A stretch of 64,000 nt of DNA, taken from NCBI GenBank assembly GCA_012064415.1, contig SSNU01000096.1, forward strand, positions 295,953-359,952, written 5' to 3'. The translations under genes and the position numbers were made by a program. The notes beneath the pieces were generated by a model, which saw nothing but the letters and a program-made list of their open reading frames with translations, was not told where the DNA came from and ran no database searches. Source of the DNA: Gyrodactylus bullatarudis (taxonomy: Eukaryota > Platyhelminthes > Monogenea > Gyrodactylidea > Gyrodactylidae). Below are positions 1 to 13,181 of this stretch, in pieces. Position 1 is the first letter of the stretch. Every line of letters starts with the position of its first letter.

Positions 1-212
1 CTTATTAGTAAATTTAAATTAACTATACTGTTTTGTGAATTTTCGTAGATACGCACAAAGTTTTATATAAGGAAATTAATTCTTTGTAGCTCTTGGATAA
101 AAATCCCCCAAAATGTTCGAAATAAATGGCAAATTTGCTCCTCTAGATATTAGTACCTGCTAGTACAGTTTTAGATATTTAGTGAATAACAATGATGAAT
201 AATAAAACAAAC

Positions 213-3200
213 TAGTTGGTTCCTCTTAGATTCTTCCTTGATTTCGTTCAAGCGAAGGATTTTTCGGTAAATCTGATCGAGATATTTCTGTTCAATAGTC
301 TGTCGAGTACTCAAATCCTGGTTGAAAGCATTCACAGCGACTTCCTTGTCAATGGCCTCTAATTGAGTGTTGATAACGGTCAAGTCATTCGTTTTATCTG
401 CCAGTGTATCTTCCAATTCATTGATCAACATTTTCGTTTGAATGCGTTCGTCTGCACTGTTGATGCAGGACTCGGCAATTCTTATTCGCTCCTGACATTC
501 AGAGGCCAAACTGGAGACCTTGGAACATTGTTCTGTGAGTTCATTATTTGTGACCCTATTTTTGTAAAAGAAAAATCTTGATAACCTCTTCTCTGATTGG
601 TCAAAATAATGTACTAAACGTTCATTGGTCGTTTAAAAAGTTAAATTTGAGCTCATACCCAATGAAACCAGCATTGGAGATTTGATTCCGAATCTCTTCT
701 AGACTGTCCAAATCTTTGACCATGGTATATTTTATGTTGGTCAACTGGTTACGTTCTCGATTGACATCTGATAGGGAGCTCTTGAAAAAAAAGGATTATA
801 TTTTTGATAATAGCTTGAAATAAATAAAGTTATTTTCGATATTTTGAGATCATAGTAAGAAGATGTATGGAGTACATCGTCGTTGAAACTTTTGGAGTGA
901 CCAAAATGGATGAGAATTCCTATATTGACTCGAGATTATAATGACCATTTTATCAGTGTTAGAATATGCCATTTTTAATTAAACTAAGAACCAGAGTAAG
1001 ATTACCACCAGGATCACATGGGCCAACTATGGATGAATAACTATTTATTCTGTCCAATTTAATAATTGATTTTATTCTGAGACTTGTTTCTACAAAGTAG
1101 GTTAGATATTTTTTCGTATGAAAAAATTTTCTGGGAGTAATAGACAAAAAAGGATGAGTTTCAAATACAACAAAGGAGTAAATAGTTACCAGTTTCGTCT
1201 CGAAATCCAACCTTTTCATAGTATTCTCAAAGGAATTCGAGATGACGTTTAGTGTCTTGAAGAGACCTTGTGCAGCCAGAAGTTGTGAGATGAATTTATT
1301 CTTTTCGTTGACAGTTTTTTCCAACTTTTCCAAACGTTCCTTATTCGAGCAATGTTGGTCTTTCAACGTCTGATGGAAATCTTTCAGCGACTCATCTTGA
1401 AGGACGTCATCAACTTGACATTCTGTATTTTTCAGGCTAAATAAAATTTTAATTAACACTGATGGATAAACAATAATTTATTTGTAAGGGAAAATAGTTT
1501 TTGAAGCTAAACTTTTTAAATTAGGGATTTGTAATTTATCATTGGTAATCATTGATTACTTCATTTTCATCATATCAGCAATATATATAATAAAATCAAG
1601 TTCCCACGTCTTTAAGTTAACAGAAATGATTCTTGAAGTTTAATAGTACCTCTTATATTTCTGCATGTGGAATCGGGTTGTTTAACCCTTTCCGAGGGGT
1701 CCGAGTCTATTTAATGAGTTCAAACATTGAATATGAATACATATTCGGAATCAGAATGAATTATAGATGAATAATAAACTTTAATCATCTGAAAACATTT
1801 TAATAGAAAATCTTTTTTCGACACTTTTCACACACTCTCTATCTACTTTCTAGCGACTGCAAAAGTAATTTTAGGATTTTTTTAATAAATAAGGTTCGAC
1901 TTTTTTCGAAAAGATTGATAAAAAAGTTATTTAATGGTGTGTATCTTTTATTTATGGGATCTTTATTTGAAAAAAAAATTTAGGTTTAATATTTTGGCCC
2001 ACATATGGGCCAAATCTAAAGCATGCTAGAATATACTTGAGAATGGAATAATTTAAATCCTACTTGTGGGTTAGATGGGTAGATACATTAATAACATGCT
2101 GTTGATGTTGTCAATGGAGATAAATTAGAGAATTGACTTTTTACAAAGAGACTTGTAGAGAGATCCGTTAATGTAAAGGTTAGTAATTAACGTTTGCTAA
2201 TTACTAAATGGAGAATAGGACTTGATAGTTGATAATTAAAAACTTACTTGATTATTCTTGAAAATAAGGCAAAAATAAAAATAATGGTGAACATGACTTA
2301 TTCAGTAGAAGTGGATTTCAGGAATTCAATTTTAGTTATTACAGTTGTGCCCCAGTTTTGGTGTATGAGAAATCGCACAACCCAATTTTCCCTTGAAAAA
2401 TAGCTTTTTCTCATCATAGATCTACTTAGAAGTTTTTTGAAAGATAATTTTTTGGCCGAAATTTCACAATTTTTAGTTTTTTGTCTCAATCTAAAGAGTA
2501 TTTTCTCTTGATTCGATCAGTACCACTAAACCCTATTGCATTCGTCCACTGAGAATGACAAGTCTTGAAAATAAACTTTGATAAAAAAGGCAATGTGTCA
2601 CCTTTAATAGGTAAGTTCAATAGTTATTATAATTATGGGTTTCAATTTAGTTTCAAACATTCTCTATGTTACCTTCATTACCTTAAGTACATCTTCATGT
2701 CTAATTAAAAATCAATGACGAATTATATCAAAAGTCGTTTCAGTGTCTTGATATATTTAAACTAAACTAAAATGCAAAATTGGAAATTCATAGAATGGCC
2801 TAATTCAACAGCAGCTCGTGCAATCATTTCATCATGGAATTCAAAATATGTAAAAAGATTGAGTTTTTAGATTTTGATTGGCAAAAGGTCTGAGTGTGAG
2901 TTCGAGAACAGGGTTTTCATAGAATTTGATTTGATGATTGTGAATAGACATACCTTGCATAGGCTTCTTTAATTTGTTCTTCCAACTTTCCAATGTTGCC
3001 CTGACTGGTCAGGAGATTTTCCACAGAGTTTATATTCGTAAGAGTATACCGGGTAGCTCTTGAGATGGAGCTGTTCCTACGTTTGATCTGATTCGGAGCT
3101 TTGGTCTTATTTCGATTTCCATTGAGGTTTGTGAAGATGTTCGCTTCAAACTTGGAAAAGTCATCCTCTAACATGTAGACTTGAGAGGAGAATTCATCGA

Positions 3201-6200
3201 GGGAATCGCGAAGTTTGAGTCTCTTTAGAACTTGATCGAGTAGTTGGCCACGGGCTTTCATTTCATCCTCAAAGAGTTGGTATTTCTCCTTGAGTTTGGA
3301 AATTCTCTCTTGGACCTTTGCATTCTTTTCATATCTATGAAAGATTGGGAAAGAATATTCTATTAACTGCTTTAACTGATTCTTATCATTTAATGAACAT
3401 AACGATGTGGAGGAAAGACTTTTTTAGCCAATAGAATTCAAGATTGAAAATCTACAATACAACCAATCAGAAGCAAGCAGATTTAGTCAACTAATTAAAC
3501 TTTTCAAGACAAGTTTTTCAGGATCTGAATTTCACACTGTTTGAAAATCAATGAAACCACCAAACAAACTATGAAACAGGAACTCTTCTTACATTTGAAA
3601 AAAGCTTTTAATTTCGCTAATATGTTGACTCTTGATATTTGGATTTTTTAAGCATTCTGATTAGTCAATGAGGTATTCCTTTTTAACCAATCAGGATGCT
3701 GGACGAATTCAAAATTTTCACTGACAAAGAAGAACTAAACTTTTGATACATAGACTGATTGAAAAACTCAAACGTCAACATAATTTTGATGATAATACAG
3801 ATGGAAAAAGAGAAATGTTCAACTTACCCACGTGCAAGATAGACAACCTCGTCACATTTTTGCTTGGCAACGTTCATTTCGATTTCCATATTCTAAGGTT
3901 ATCAGAAATGTATATTTTATAACAAGGTAAAATTGCATATTAATCTATGAATAGATAGATATGAGAATATGAATGTATTCATTCTTTTGTGACATAAATG
4001 AAACTCAGAGAACGAAAAGATGCTGGGCCTCTCTTATCTGGAGAGATTGATTTCTACATTTTTGATAGAAGAAAAGTTTAAATTTGATTCAAGCTTTTAG
4101 AGAAGAGTAAAAGGATTCATAAAAATAATTATGAATTTTTCGATGTTGTAAATGCTACGATTTTATAGTGAATAACCAATAGCCAAGGAAAACAAAAATG
4201 TTCACTGGGATTTTAGGAAACACTTTTTTCGACCATTTTTACTGCTTTAAAATTAATATTGAATTAGGATGATATGAGATCAGTGAATAGTAATAATTGG
4301 TTTCTTTGTTGAGATTTTTGTAAAACATCGAGACACTTCTGTAGATTATTAGTATTAATTTTAGACTTGAATTCTGATAGAGTTGAAATCTTACCTTGTG
4401 AGCTCTAATGTAGTTGGAGCAGGAGACAACCTCATTTCCAGAGTCTCCCCGAATGGCATTCAGTTTGGCCAGGCGATCATCAATGAGCATATTGATACTT
4501 TCAATTGAATTAACGATAGCCTCATGACTACGGAGAAACAAACAAGGTTATCGATCAAAGAAAACTGTCTATAGTCTCGGCACATGTTGGAGAGATGAAC
4601 AATAACAAAACCCTCTCTAGAGAACACTTCAAATGTTGGATTCTCGAGGGATGTAATATAATTTACAATGCTTGTTTATTCAAATGATTTTCTTTGCATA
4701 TTTAATCAACTTACTCGTTAACCAGGATGGCACTGAGAGAATTTTTCAACTCATTTAGTTTGTTCCATCTAAAAATAGAATTTATTTGAGAGTATCAAAA
4801 GATCAAATTTTAAAAAAAATAGATACTATGATTAAATTTAGAATCGAGTTTCTTGACTCAAACTATCTGATACATTCTAGACTAAAAACGATGAAATTGA
4901 AATTCTAAATTTCCTTGGTCAGAAAAAAATTTGGCCAGTAGGAATCGAGGTCTAGAAAAATAAAACGCAAGGTAATAAATTGTTTTTCTTCTCTCTACTA
5001 GATAAACTTGAGTCTCAAATACTAATAATGCACCAAGAGTAAGAAAAATTCATTGAAAAGAATGATGGCGCAATTTGGCATTTTGAATTTATGAAAACTC
5101 ACTTTTTTAGTATTGCATCATAGATTTCATTCTTTTTCGCAGCAAATAGGCTATATACATGAGAAAAAAGGTGGCTAGAAATTGACGAAATATATAAAGA
5201 GATTTATTAGTTGGGGCATACCTGTTGGATGGAATGTTATTGGATAGGACCTTGAGTAGTTCCACTCGTGGGGATATTCTAGCAATATCAGTGGTTACAT
5301 TCTAAAAAGGGAGAACTCTGCTACAAGAGATTGAGAATTTAAATCAACTCAGATTGGACTTACCGAGTTCTCAGAACTGTTCTTATTCGGTTCTGCCTGG
5401 ATTCCCTCGAGTCTGCCCATTTGAATGTCAAGCCAATTGCTGAGAAAGTCACTCTCCAAAAAGAATTCATGAAAAGCCAGAGTGTTGTGGAGGTTTTGGT
5501 CGCGTGTCTCAACATCCTCTTTCAGACTCTTGAAGGCAGTCTGGAGATGACTAAACTCTTTCCGGATATTCTCTTTATCAAAGTGCAAATTATCTGGACT
5601 TCGAACTAGAGAGAGAGAGAGAGAGGAAATTATAAATGTACGAATATGTATATTCGATCAATAACTGAATAACTATGATGATATGTCTTTTTGATGATTG
5701 CACCCTGAATATGTTCTATCCTAATACAGGCATAATTAAAACAAGTTTATAGGTTTCATATGGATAAACAGAATTAAAGATAAGTCATCCTTTGATTCGA
5801 TTGGTTTTATTCAGAGAGGGATAGAGTAAACTGGGTAGAGATGAACTTACTTGATTTATTTGATTTCAAAGTGAAAAAGAGGTCAAAAAAGTTTCAAATA
5901 ACCCGCCATTTACGGTCACAAGATCGAAATCAAAGCAATATAAACCTACAACCCAAAAGATCCAAAAAATAAAGGTCCAATGTACACTCCCCGGAACTTT
6001 GACTCCTACTATATAAACAATGTATTCTCCATCATCTTGACTATGACAGTACTCTCCTCTCCAACATTTCAAAAAGTACTCAAAAGAAGATTGAACGTCA
6101 ACAATTCCACTCTCTCCGTTCCTGCCTTGGCCCCAACTCCTATAATGAACTTTTCTCCAAATGTACTCTCATTACAATTTGGCTGAGGAAAATTGCATTT

Positions 6201-9200
6201 ACTATCAATAGTATTATTCAATAAACGGCCTCATCAATGGAACATAATTACAACCTCCGTCGTCCCACCGGTTGCACAATCCTCCTACAAACATTACATC
6301 CCCTCAGATCCAGATTCATAGTCAACTTATTTAATTTTAAACATGAATCTATAAACCAGATTTTAAAGAAAATTATAATTTTTGTACCAGATAATCATGA
6401 TTCTTTTATAAATGTTACAGTTAAATCGTATAATCAGGTAATAACGATATTAACTAATTAAATTCGACTAACTAGGTAATTTAGATTTTAAAAATAGAAT
6501 AAACCATGACTAGGCAATGAAATCTGAACAGTGAACACTCCTCTTTTTCATTTAAATTATCCAAAATTCTTTCTATCCATTCTTTCTTTCATTTTCACAA
6601 ATTGATCACAGTTTTCTTGATTATATTCTAGGAAAGTGAGAAAAAGATAATATCGAAAGTGAGAGGAAAAACCCCTCCCTAAACACCCAATCAGATCAAT
6701 TTTCTTTATATTATTTACTAAATATTTGGCTAATAAGCACGCCTGAAACTGAAATGCTTAACGGCATCCTTTTTTACTTTTCATACTCTCACAACTAACT
6801 CATGATGTTAAATATCATTTCCAAATATACTATAGAAATGTCTTCTTCTCCAGCCAGAGAAGAATTCTCAATGACCTCTCTTCGGATAAAGGTACTATAT
6901 ATGTGTAATTTATATTTACTTTAGGAATGACAATTATTTACAAAAGATTTTGATAAGATGAATAAATCTTCAAGAATATTGTTGTTCTCATGTATCAAAT
7001 ATGTTTGCATCAAGAGAAGATTAGATTTGAAAAAAGGGCGTAGAATTTTCAAATACTCACTGCTAGGTACAAAATTTTCATTTTCCGATGATTTCATGAG
7101 ACTCTGAAGGGGAGTACGTTTATTTGACTTTTTCGGGATGGTCTTATAGCCATTATTGCCAGTGGCAACCTCTTTGAGGAAGTTGGCCGGAGCAAAACCC
7201 TCATGACCGTACATGATGGTGGCCTGGCGACTTTTCAGGTCTTCTGAGCTCAAATTAGTTTCGTGGGCTGTCTCGTACATGGTTTGGACTTGATGCCAGG
7301 CGTCCTGGGAGGCCTTGTTTAGTTTACGGACTCGCCACCATTCATCGTTTGACTTGTGGATGAGCACCAGTAACTGAAAAGAACGCAAGAATTAGTCCAC
7401 ACTTTTGCAAACTAAAGATCTAAATTCCACCGGATGTTATTATAATTTTTGTTATTAAAATATTATAAAGTACCTCGCCCGTCTTTAGGCTAATATCCCT
7501 TTTGCGGTCATCTCTTGCCTGATAATCGTGAATGGCAATGACACGAGATTCAATTAAATTGTTCAATGAAGTATTGTCAGCCTGAAGAGTTGACAAGTTG
7601 GCCTTCTCTTGAGCTGGCGGCAAATAACAGCGAACTGAAAAAGGCACAGCTATCCGAGGGGCATTAAACTTGGCATTTTTCAAATTGTACGGGCTCATCT
7701 ATGATGATATTTTCAAGTTCATTTATCATTTTTATCACACCAGAAGAACACACAACTCGAACTATTATTATTTTCAAATCTGGGCTCAATTTTCATTGAA
7801 TTCCTACTACGCGGCCACTTGAATATCTCAAAGATTTAATGAGTTTTTTAGTTTGTCACTAACGCAAGAATGTTGATCTGAAAGTCAACTTTGTTCCTTA
7901 GTTTTAAAGATTATCTAATAGTGAAATGAAAAGGAAAGATAAAAAGATCAAGGTAAGAAAAGGCATTGAACCGAGAGATAATTAACAAAAATTAATTAAC
8001 TCACAGAATGTTGATCAGAGGACTGGGTGAGAAGTTTAACAATGTTCGATAATCGATTAACATCATCATTTTCAAATGTTGATAGTTCCCTTTTCAAGAT
8101 TTCCTGGCGAGTAATCAAGGCCTAGCAAAAAAATGGGGATAATTCTAGAAGAAAGTGTTGGTTGTGGGATTGGAAACAAACTTTAGTATTGCTCTGGTTA
8201 ACCCCGTATTGCAGGAGAGGCTGAAAGTTTCTAAGGGGACTCTTCTCCTGTAGGAGGTTGACATCTTGTTGGAGATCAATATTGGCGACAATCTTTTTCT
8301 TATCGTTAATCCAGTCGATACAGTCGACCACCTCGGAGTAGAAGACTGCCGACTCCTGGCAATCGTGGATGAGTTTTGCTTTCTGCTCCAATGTCTCTTC
8401 CAGGCTAGACTCCTTCTTTTCAATGTCGTTGAAGTAGCCTTGAATTGTTGAAGTAATCTTTTTACGATGTGCCGCAATCAGGTCTCGGTTATCACTGAGA
8501 CTCCTCAGGAAAGAATCGACATCTTTCTTGAGACGATTTGTCTCCAACTTAAGAGCATGATACTCATTGAGTTGCATCTGAAATTATAAAATTTTCCCTC
8601 TAATAATTAGGGCCTCAAAAATAGTACCAAAAAAGGGATTTTGTGTGAAAAATAGTCCTCTACCGTAAATTGTGTCAAATCTTGAACAAAAATAGAAATT
8701 TTTTCCATGAAAGAAAATGACCCTTCAACTGTTCTTGTGCATATTTTACAAAATACATACAAATGTATATCCTTTTAGTTGAAATTTGAAATTCATGAAG
8801 GAATATCATCAAACAAAAAGCTACGATCTATTTTCTTACATGATGAAAGCTCGATATCAGGAATATAGCTATCAATTCATCGAAAATTGTGGTTGGTAGC
8901 TAGTTGAGGAATACTATATTCTGAGATTAAATTTGAAAAATAGTACAATTTAATGTAGAAAAACTTTTTAAAAATTCTCCCGAATGCTGGAAAATATTTT
9001 CAAATTTTTATCAGAAAGAATAGAATACGTTTCTTGTATAAGAATAAATATTTTTGTGGCCCTAGTAATATATATATATATTTGGTATCTCAAATCATTT
9101 CAAAAATTAACTGTCTAACCTTGTGTCTTTTGACCTCTCTATGCAGAGTGGTAATATTTCTAGCCATCTCAATTGGCTTAACAGGGCTCTTCTCTAAAGA

Positions 9201-11999
9201 ATTCAACTGTTCCGTTAGGGAATTTAAATGGCTGGTTAACTGATCGATGAGATCCATTGTATTTAGTTGACATTCGAGACTGGCATGGCGCTGGCATGTT
9301 GCCTCTGAGACTTCGGTCAATTCGTCTTGTATTGATGAGACCAATTTCAAGTCTAGAGTTTAAAAATTTGATCTAAAAAATTGATTGAACTGACATGGTA
9401 AGAGGTTACTTACCCCTCTCTTTAAGCTGATTGGAGAAGTAGGCAGAGTTTTTGGTCGATAAATCCTTCCAAAAGTTTTCCATATTCTCACAATTGATGA
9501 GAATTCGATTCTTGAGGCTAGACAACTCTTTCTGTGCTAGGAGATGGCGATCTAGGGCTGCTTTGATAATCTGCTCCCCACTTAGTGATGAGGATAGACT
9601 GCTGGTGTCGGGAGGTTCTGAGAAGCTGCCCAAAACAGAGGAGGCAGTTGGACTGAGCACCAGGGCACTAGTATCAATATTAATTAATTCTCCCTTGGTT
9701 GGATTTGTGAGACGGTTCTGGAATGAGGAGGAGGGAGGGGAGAGAAAATGTTAAAGTGTATGTCATTGTTGTAGAAGATTAAGTCTTACAGTTAATTCGA
9801 GCAGGTCCATACTGTTTCTTTCGAGTTCCTGGAAGACATCGTTGTGCTTTACAAGGGCCTTGGATAGAACTTGTAGTTCTGGTATTTTTTCATTCTTAAA
9901 GTTTCGCCATGACGTCATTAGCTGATTGCAGCGACTCTCAATTTCCAGACTATTCCAATAGTTTGAATTGATTAGGTTATTACCTTTGACGTTGATTTCA
10001 TTGAACTGATCATTCTAAGATTGGAAAAAGGGCTAAATTCTCACATGCATTATATTATGGATAGCTTTTATGGCAAAGAATTATTTCGAAATTACCAAAA
10101 AAATGAATTCCTGAAATCTAATACTATTCCTTATGAGTCACGATAGAAGAAATTGATTGAAAAAGAAAACGAGTAACAGGACATACCTTGGCCTCGATTG
10201 TAACCACAAAAGCGTTCACCTTTTTGGCGAGAATTCCGGTTAGTTTAGCTTCCTTCCTCGAGTCAAGATCGTTGAATAGGTCATTTTTTATGTTTTCATA
10301 GACCAGTTGGGAATCGGAAAGCCAATTTTTCCTCAACTCTGCCTGTTTATTGAAGAGGTTCGCTTCGGCCTCCAACTTTTCCAACTTGACGAGCTGATCT
10401 TTCAGCTTGTTGTCGTATTGAACCTCGAGGCTTTCCATTTTCTGCCAGGAATTGTTGATAAAGTTGAGACGTTGGTTTTCCACTCTCGGTATGTACAAGG
10501 CATGTTTGAGGACCTTTTGTTGAGAGTGAATTTTAAACAGTAACTCATCCAATTGCGACAAGGCCTCGAATTTTTCCGGTTTAACTTTGCTACGAAAGAT
10601 GCTTATCACCTGACAAGAATCACAAATTTCATTGAGTCTGTTGGATAACTTTTGGCCGAGGTTAGATTGAAATTCCGAGGACTTTTGCTGGATCCAGGCC
10701 AGGAGGATTTCTGTGAGCATTTCATATTTGTTGATCATGTCTTGAACATTTTTGGCCTGGTCTATTATCTATTATTATAATCAAGTTTAATTAGTTAATC
10801 TGAAGAGAAACTTGAGAAGATGAGTCATTCATTCATGTCTACAGGTACAACACAAGAAGAGTTTTTATAGATACAGAAAAAAATGTTAATACAAACCGAT
10901 TATCGATTTGTATTGTTAAATCATCAAAAATAAGGCAGGCTACAAAGTGAATTCTTTTTTTGTTCACGAAAAGAAAGAGATAATCTTTAATAAGACGTAA
11001 TTGAATAAAAATTCTTTATCTGGCCTTGATAAGGGGAGACCATGACAAGCCTTTATATATAGAGCAAAGGATGTGACAAGTTGGGAGATAAGAAAAATTA
11101 ACTCACTTTACCAATACGTCTGGCGCATGTATTCTCAGTTTTGATCCTTGTAAAAGTATGATAAACAGAAGAAATATAGGTGAGAATTGACTTTTCATCT
11201 GGATTCGGAACATCAATATCCTCAGCATCTAGGAGACGTGGAATGCCGAGATTCTTCTCAGCAGTCTCAAACACCATGTTCATATTCTCAACAGGCTTCT
11301 TGGTTTGACGGATAACTTCAAAATCATAAAGATTTGGTGCTTCTGAATGGATTAGAGCGCCAAAGGCAAGTCCATCGCGCCAACTCTTGCTAAAGTCATT
11401 TATAGATACATCTTGATAGCCACGTGTCTTGCGTTTGCACCAGAGCAGGAGGGCTTCCTTAACAGAGGTGTTCTCTTGGGTTTCCTCCTTGAAGGAGAGC
11501 GCATTTGAGAAGAATTTTTTAAAATGACATGCTTTTTTTTAACTTACGGGCATTAATTTCAATTCTTGTATTTGGAAACGAGCGATAAGTGTCCATATGA
11601 GACCGAGGGTTAATCTCTTATTGCCATCAACAATATCTTCTGCGGAAATATTCAAGAGGACAACTTTGGTCTTGAGAAATTTGAGAGCTATGTTGACATT
11701 TTCTATTTTTTGAACGAGAATTTTGCCCTTATTTGGCTTGGACAGACGGACATTTGCAATAACCTCGACAAGTTTAATCAGCTTAACTCCATCTTGTAGG
11801 CCAGTATAGAGATCATCAATTGACATGTTTACTTTACCGAGTTGAACGTTTACCCATTTGGTAAAAGTCTTTTTCTGAGCTGTAGCGTATTCATCTTGTT
11901 TTTGAAGACGATCTGATTCAAAAAGGGCCTAATTTCAATCATTTATATTGTTTGTTTTACGTTAATTTTGGCATTCCGACTTACTATAGAATCAAGCAT
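213..11999 (-). CDS. Beta-heavy spectrin (karst/SPTBN5-like), N-terminal part, 21 exons, runs off left edge
   Basis: Cytoskeletal crosslinker of the apical membrane skeleton, normally paired with alpha-spectrin. My exon model (minus strand): 11999-11985, 11928-11548, 11487-11107, 10768-10187, 10014-9790, 9717-9414, 9352-9120, 8577-8182, 8121-8005, 7698-7474, 7373-7061, 5605-5364, 5301-5222, 5150-5103, 4768-4715, 4527-4395, 3892-3828, 3334-2954, 1436-1190, 780-659, 555-213. All junctions are GT/AG and the phases add up to 4,887 nt (1,629 residues). Two CH domains form the actin-binding region (about 21-127 and 140-245; KKTFTKWVNVQLGKVN, EDIVDGNKRLTLGLIW, LLDAEDIDVPNPDEKSILTY). Coiled-coil spectrin repeats follow. 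An SH3 domain (about 930-1023; AIHDYQARDD, DEWWRVRK, GHEGFAPANFLKE) is embedded after the early repeats, the hallmark of beta-heavy spectrin and absent from ordinary beta-spectrin. Spectraplakins also join CH domains to an SH3, but the CH sequence fits karst better. Two donors (after exons 8 and 21) are GTTTGT, so the last exon end is less certain. Confidence 0.9.
5609..5624. repeat. Short GA/CT microsatellite in the spectrin exon 12 acceptor
   Basis: A run of GA dinucleotides (CT on the spectrin sense strand) directly abuts the acceptor of exon 12, so the microsatellite serves as the polypyrimidine tract. Confidence 0.7.
5945..6321 (+). pseudogene. Possible nested ORF or pseudogene inside a spectrin intron, one in-frame TGA
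   Basis: This lies antisense to the spectrin gene, in its 1.45-kb intron between exons 11 and 12. A plus-strand frame is open from about 5945 to 6321 except for one TGA at 6184-6186, and it ends in TAG. It is C-rich and codon-like (CTC TCC, GTC GTC CCA CCG), unlike intron sequence nearby. Readable pieces are MYTPRNFDSYYINN, SVPALAPTPIMNFSPN and, after the TGA, NIITTSVVPPVAQ. No family is recognised. It could be a decayed retrocopy, a nested gene with a readthrough or recoded TGA, or chance. Confidence 0.25.
8610..8957 (-). mobile_element. TA-flanked MITE (GGGCCTCAAAAA family), truncated copy in a spectrin intron
   Basis: It begins at TA followed by GGGCCTCAAAAATAGTACC and matches the interior of the copy at 26360-26861 in reverse for over 300 bp, including the shared stretch around GTATATCCTTTTAGTTG. 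The other terminus is missing; similarity stops near 8957. It has no coding capacity. Confidence 0.75.
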
Positions 12000-12107
12000 C
12001 GCTCGTACAATGCGTTAAATTTTTGAATTGTTCGAATAGACATCAAAATTAACAAATCCACAGAATAAGATTTAAGTATTTAATTCAATTAACATTTTGG
12101 AGGCATT
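12000..12107. promoter_or_regulatory. Shared upstream region of divergent spectrin and coiled-coil genes
   Basis: Only 108 bp separate the two start codons, which point away from each other. Both 5' UTRs and any core promoter must overlap here or lie inside the opposite gene. No clear TATA box or initiator stands out. The bidirectional role is inferred from geometry alone. Confidence 0.5.
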
Positions 12108-12917
12108 ATGAATATCTCAACAAGAGGAAAACTTAGTGAAATTAGAAATTCCCTCTGTCTTTTGAGCAAAACTTACTTGGAAAAAGATTTGAGTGAAGAA
12201 GATAAATCTTTTTGTGCATACCCAGATAAGATAAAACAAGCTTTCATTGAGAATGACGCAAAATGGAACGAGAGAAAAGATTTAAAAATGATTCATAATA
12301 TTAGGTATATCTGTGAAATGTTGGACGAGCTTTTACTGCAATCAGATGTAGAAAACGTGAAAAATGTCATCGATAAACACTTGAGCTTATATCTAACATT
12401 AACAAATAAGAATGATTATAAAATTCTTCTTCCCGACATTAGAAAAGGTAACGTAATTGATGAGGAAGTACTAAGAAATTCTCTAGGAGAAAATCTAGCG
12501 AAAATATCAGAGAAAAAAAACTATTACGAAAAAGTACAAAGTCAGTTTGACAAGAAAATAAATTTAATGAAACAAAATAACAAGATAGATGAGGAGAACC
12601 TGATAAGGTTTAATCAACATCTATTCCACGAGACTGAAAAGGCTGTCGATAAAAGGTTAGACGAAAATGCACTTCAGATAACTTGCCTTGAACATTTATT
12701 ATCAGAGACTAATAAGGGAAACTTTGAACTAGAAGAATTTCTCAGTACCTGCAATCAGAGGATAGATAATGAACTATCAAAGTACCATAGTGATTTACAA
12801 CCCATCAAGGAGGAAAACAATAAATTATTAGCAAGTATTAATGATTTGAAGTGCAACATTGCCAAAACGAAAGAGAAAACTAAGCTACTTGTCGATTCCT
12901 TTGATTCATTACTCTAA
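12108..12917 (+). CDS. Uncharacterised intronless coiled-coil protein, 269 aa
   Basis: A single open exon from ATG to TAA. The protein is rich in K, E, N and L. The C-terminal half (about 120-265) has long heptad-like stretches typical of coiled coils (KISEKKNYYEKVQSQFDKK, IKEENNKLLASINDLK). There is no signal peptide or membrane segment. The length and helical make-up resemble subunits of spindle or kinetochore assemblies such as augmin, but I do not recognise a family motif, so no function is given. It is divergent from the spectrin gene at 108 bp. A polyadenylation-like AATAAA follows at 13048. Its lack of introns contrasts with every other clear gene in the window and could reflect an old retrocopy that remained open. 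Confidence 0.7.
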   Translation: MNISTRGKLSEIRNSLCLLSKTYLEKDLSEEDKSFCAYPDKIKQAFIENDAKWNERKDLKMIHNIRYICEMLDELLLQSDVENVKNVIDKHLSLYLTLTNKNDYKILLPDIRKGNVIDEEVLRNSLGENLAKISEKKNYYEKVQSQFDKKINLMKQNNKIDEENLIRFNQHLFHETEKAVDKRLDENALQITCLEHLLSETNKGNFELEEFLSTCNQRIDNELSKYHSDLQPIKEENNKLLASINDLKCNIAKTKEKTKLLVDSFDSLL

Positions 12918-13047
12918 AATTTTTGTTCAAATATTTCTAAACATACTTACAAGTAGCACAGTGTATTCTTTTAGAAATTACATTAATTGCATTAACGATT
13001 TCATTCTTTTCTCTTGACCTCTCTTGGTTTGCATGAAATTTATTTGA

Positions 13048-13053
13048 AATAAA
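13048..13053 (+). terminator. Candidate polyadenylation signal
   Basis: AATAAA about 130 bp past the stop codon of the coiled-coil gene. In AT-rich DNA the hexamer is common by chance, so this rests on position only. Confidence 0.3.
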
Positions 13054-13181
13054 CTTTTTTCTGTCTCGTTTAAAGCATGACGAAAAATCGATCGAATTTC
13101 ATCAGATAAAATATTCCCTCAGTCTAGAGTACGGACAGGAGGCGACATATAAATAAAAGTATCTTGAAATCCAGCTTTCAG

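Noticed and set aside
1..145. Possible further spectrin exon (minus; starts AGG AGC AAA TTT GCC after an AG at about 143)
   Set aside because: The translation has no spectrin-repeat character and soon reaches a stop. The next exon is more likely outside the window.
1684..1710. TTAACCCTTTCCGAGGGG, like a piggyBac-type start
   Set aside because: No matching right terminus and no body similarity to the other copies.
8145..8477. 110-codon minus frame overlapping spectrin exon 8
   Set aside because: Out-of-frame shadow of the spectrin exon; arginine/serine-rich as expected of a shifted frame.
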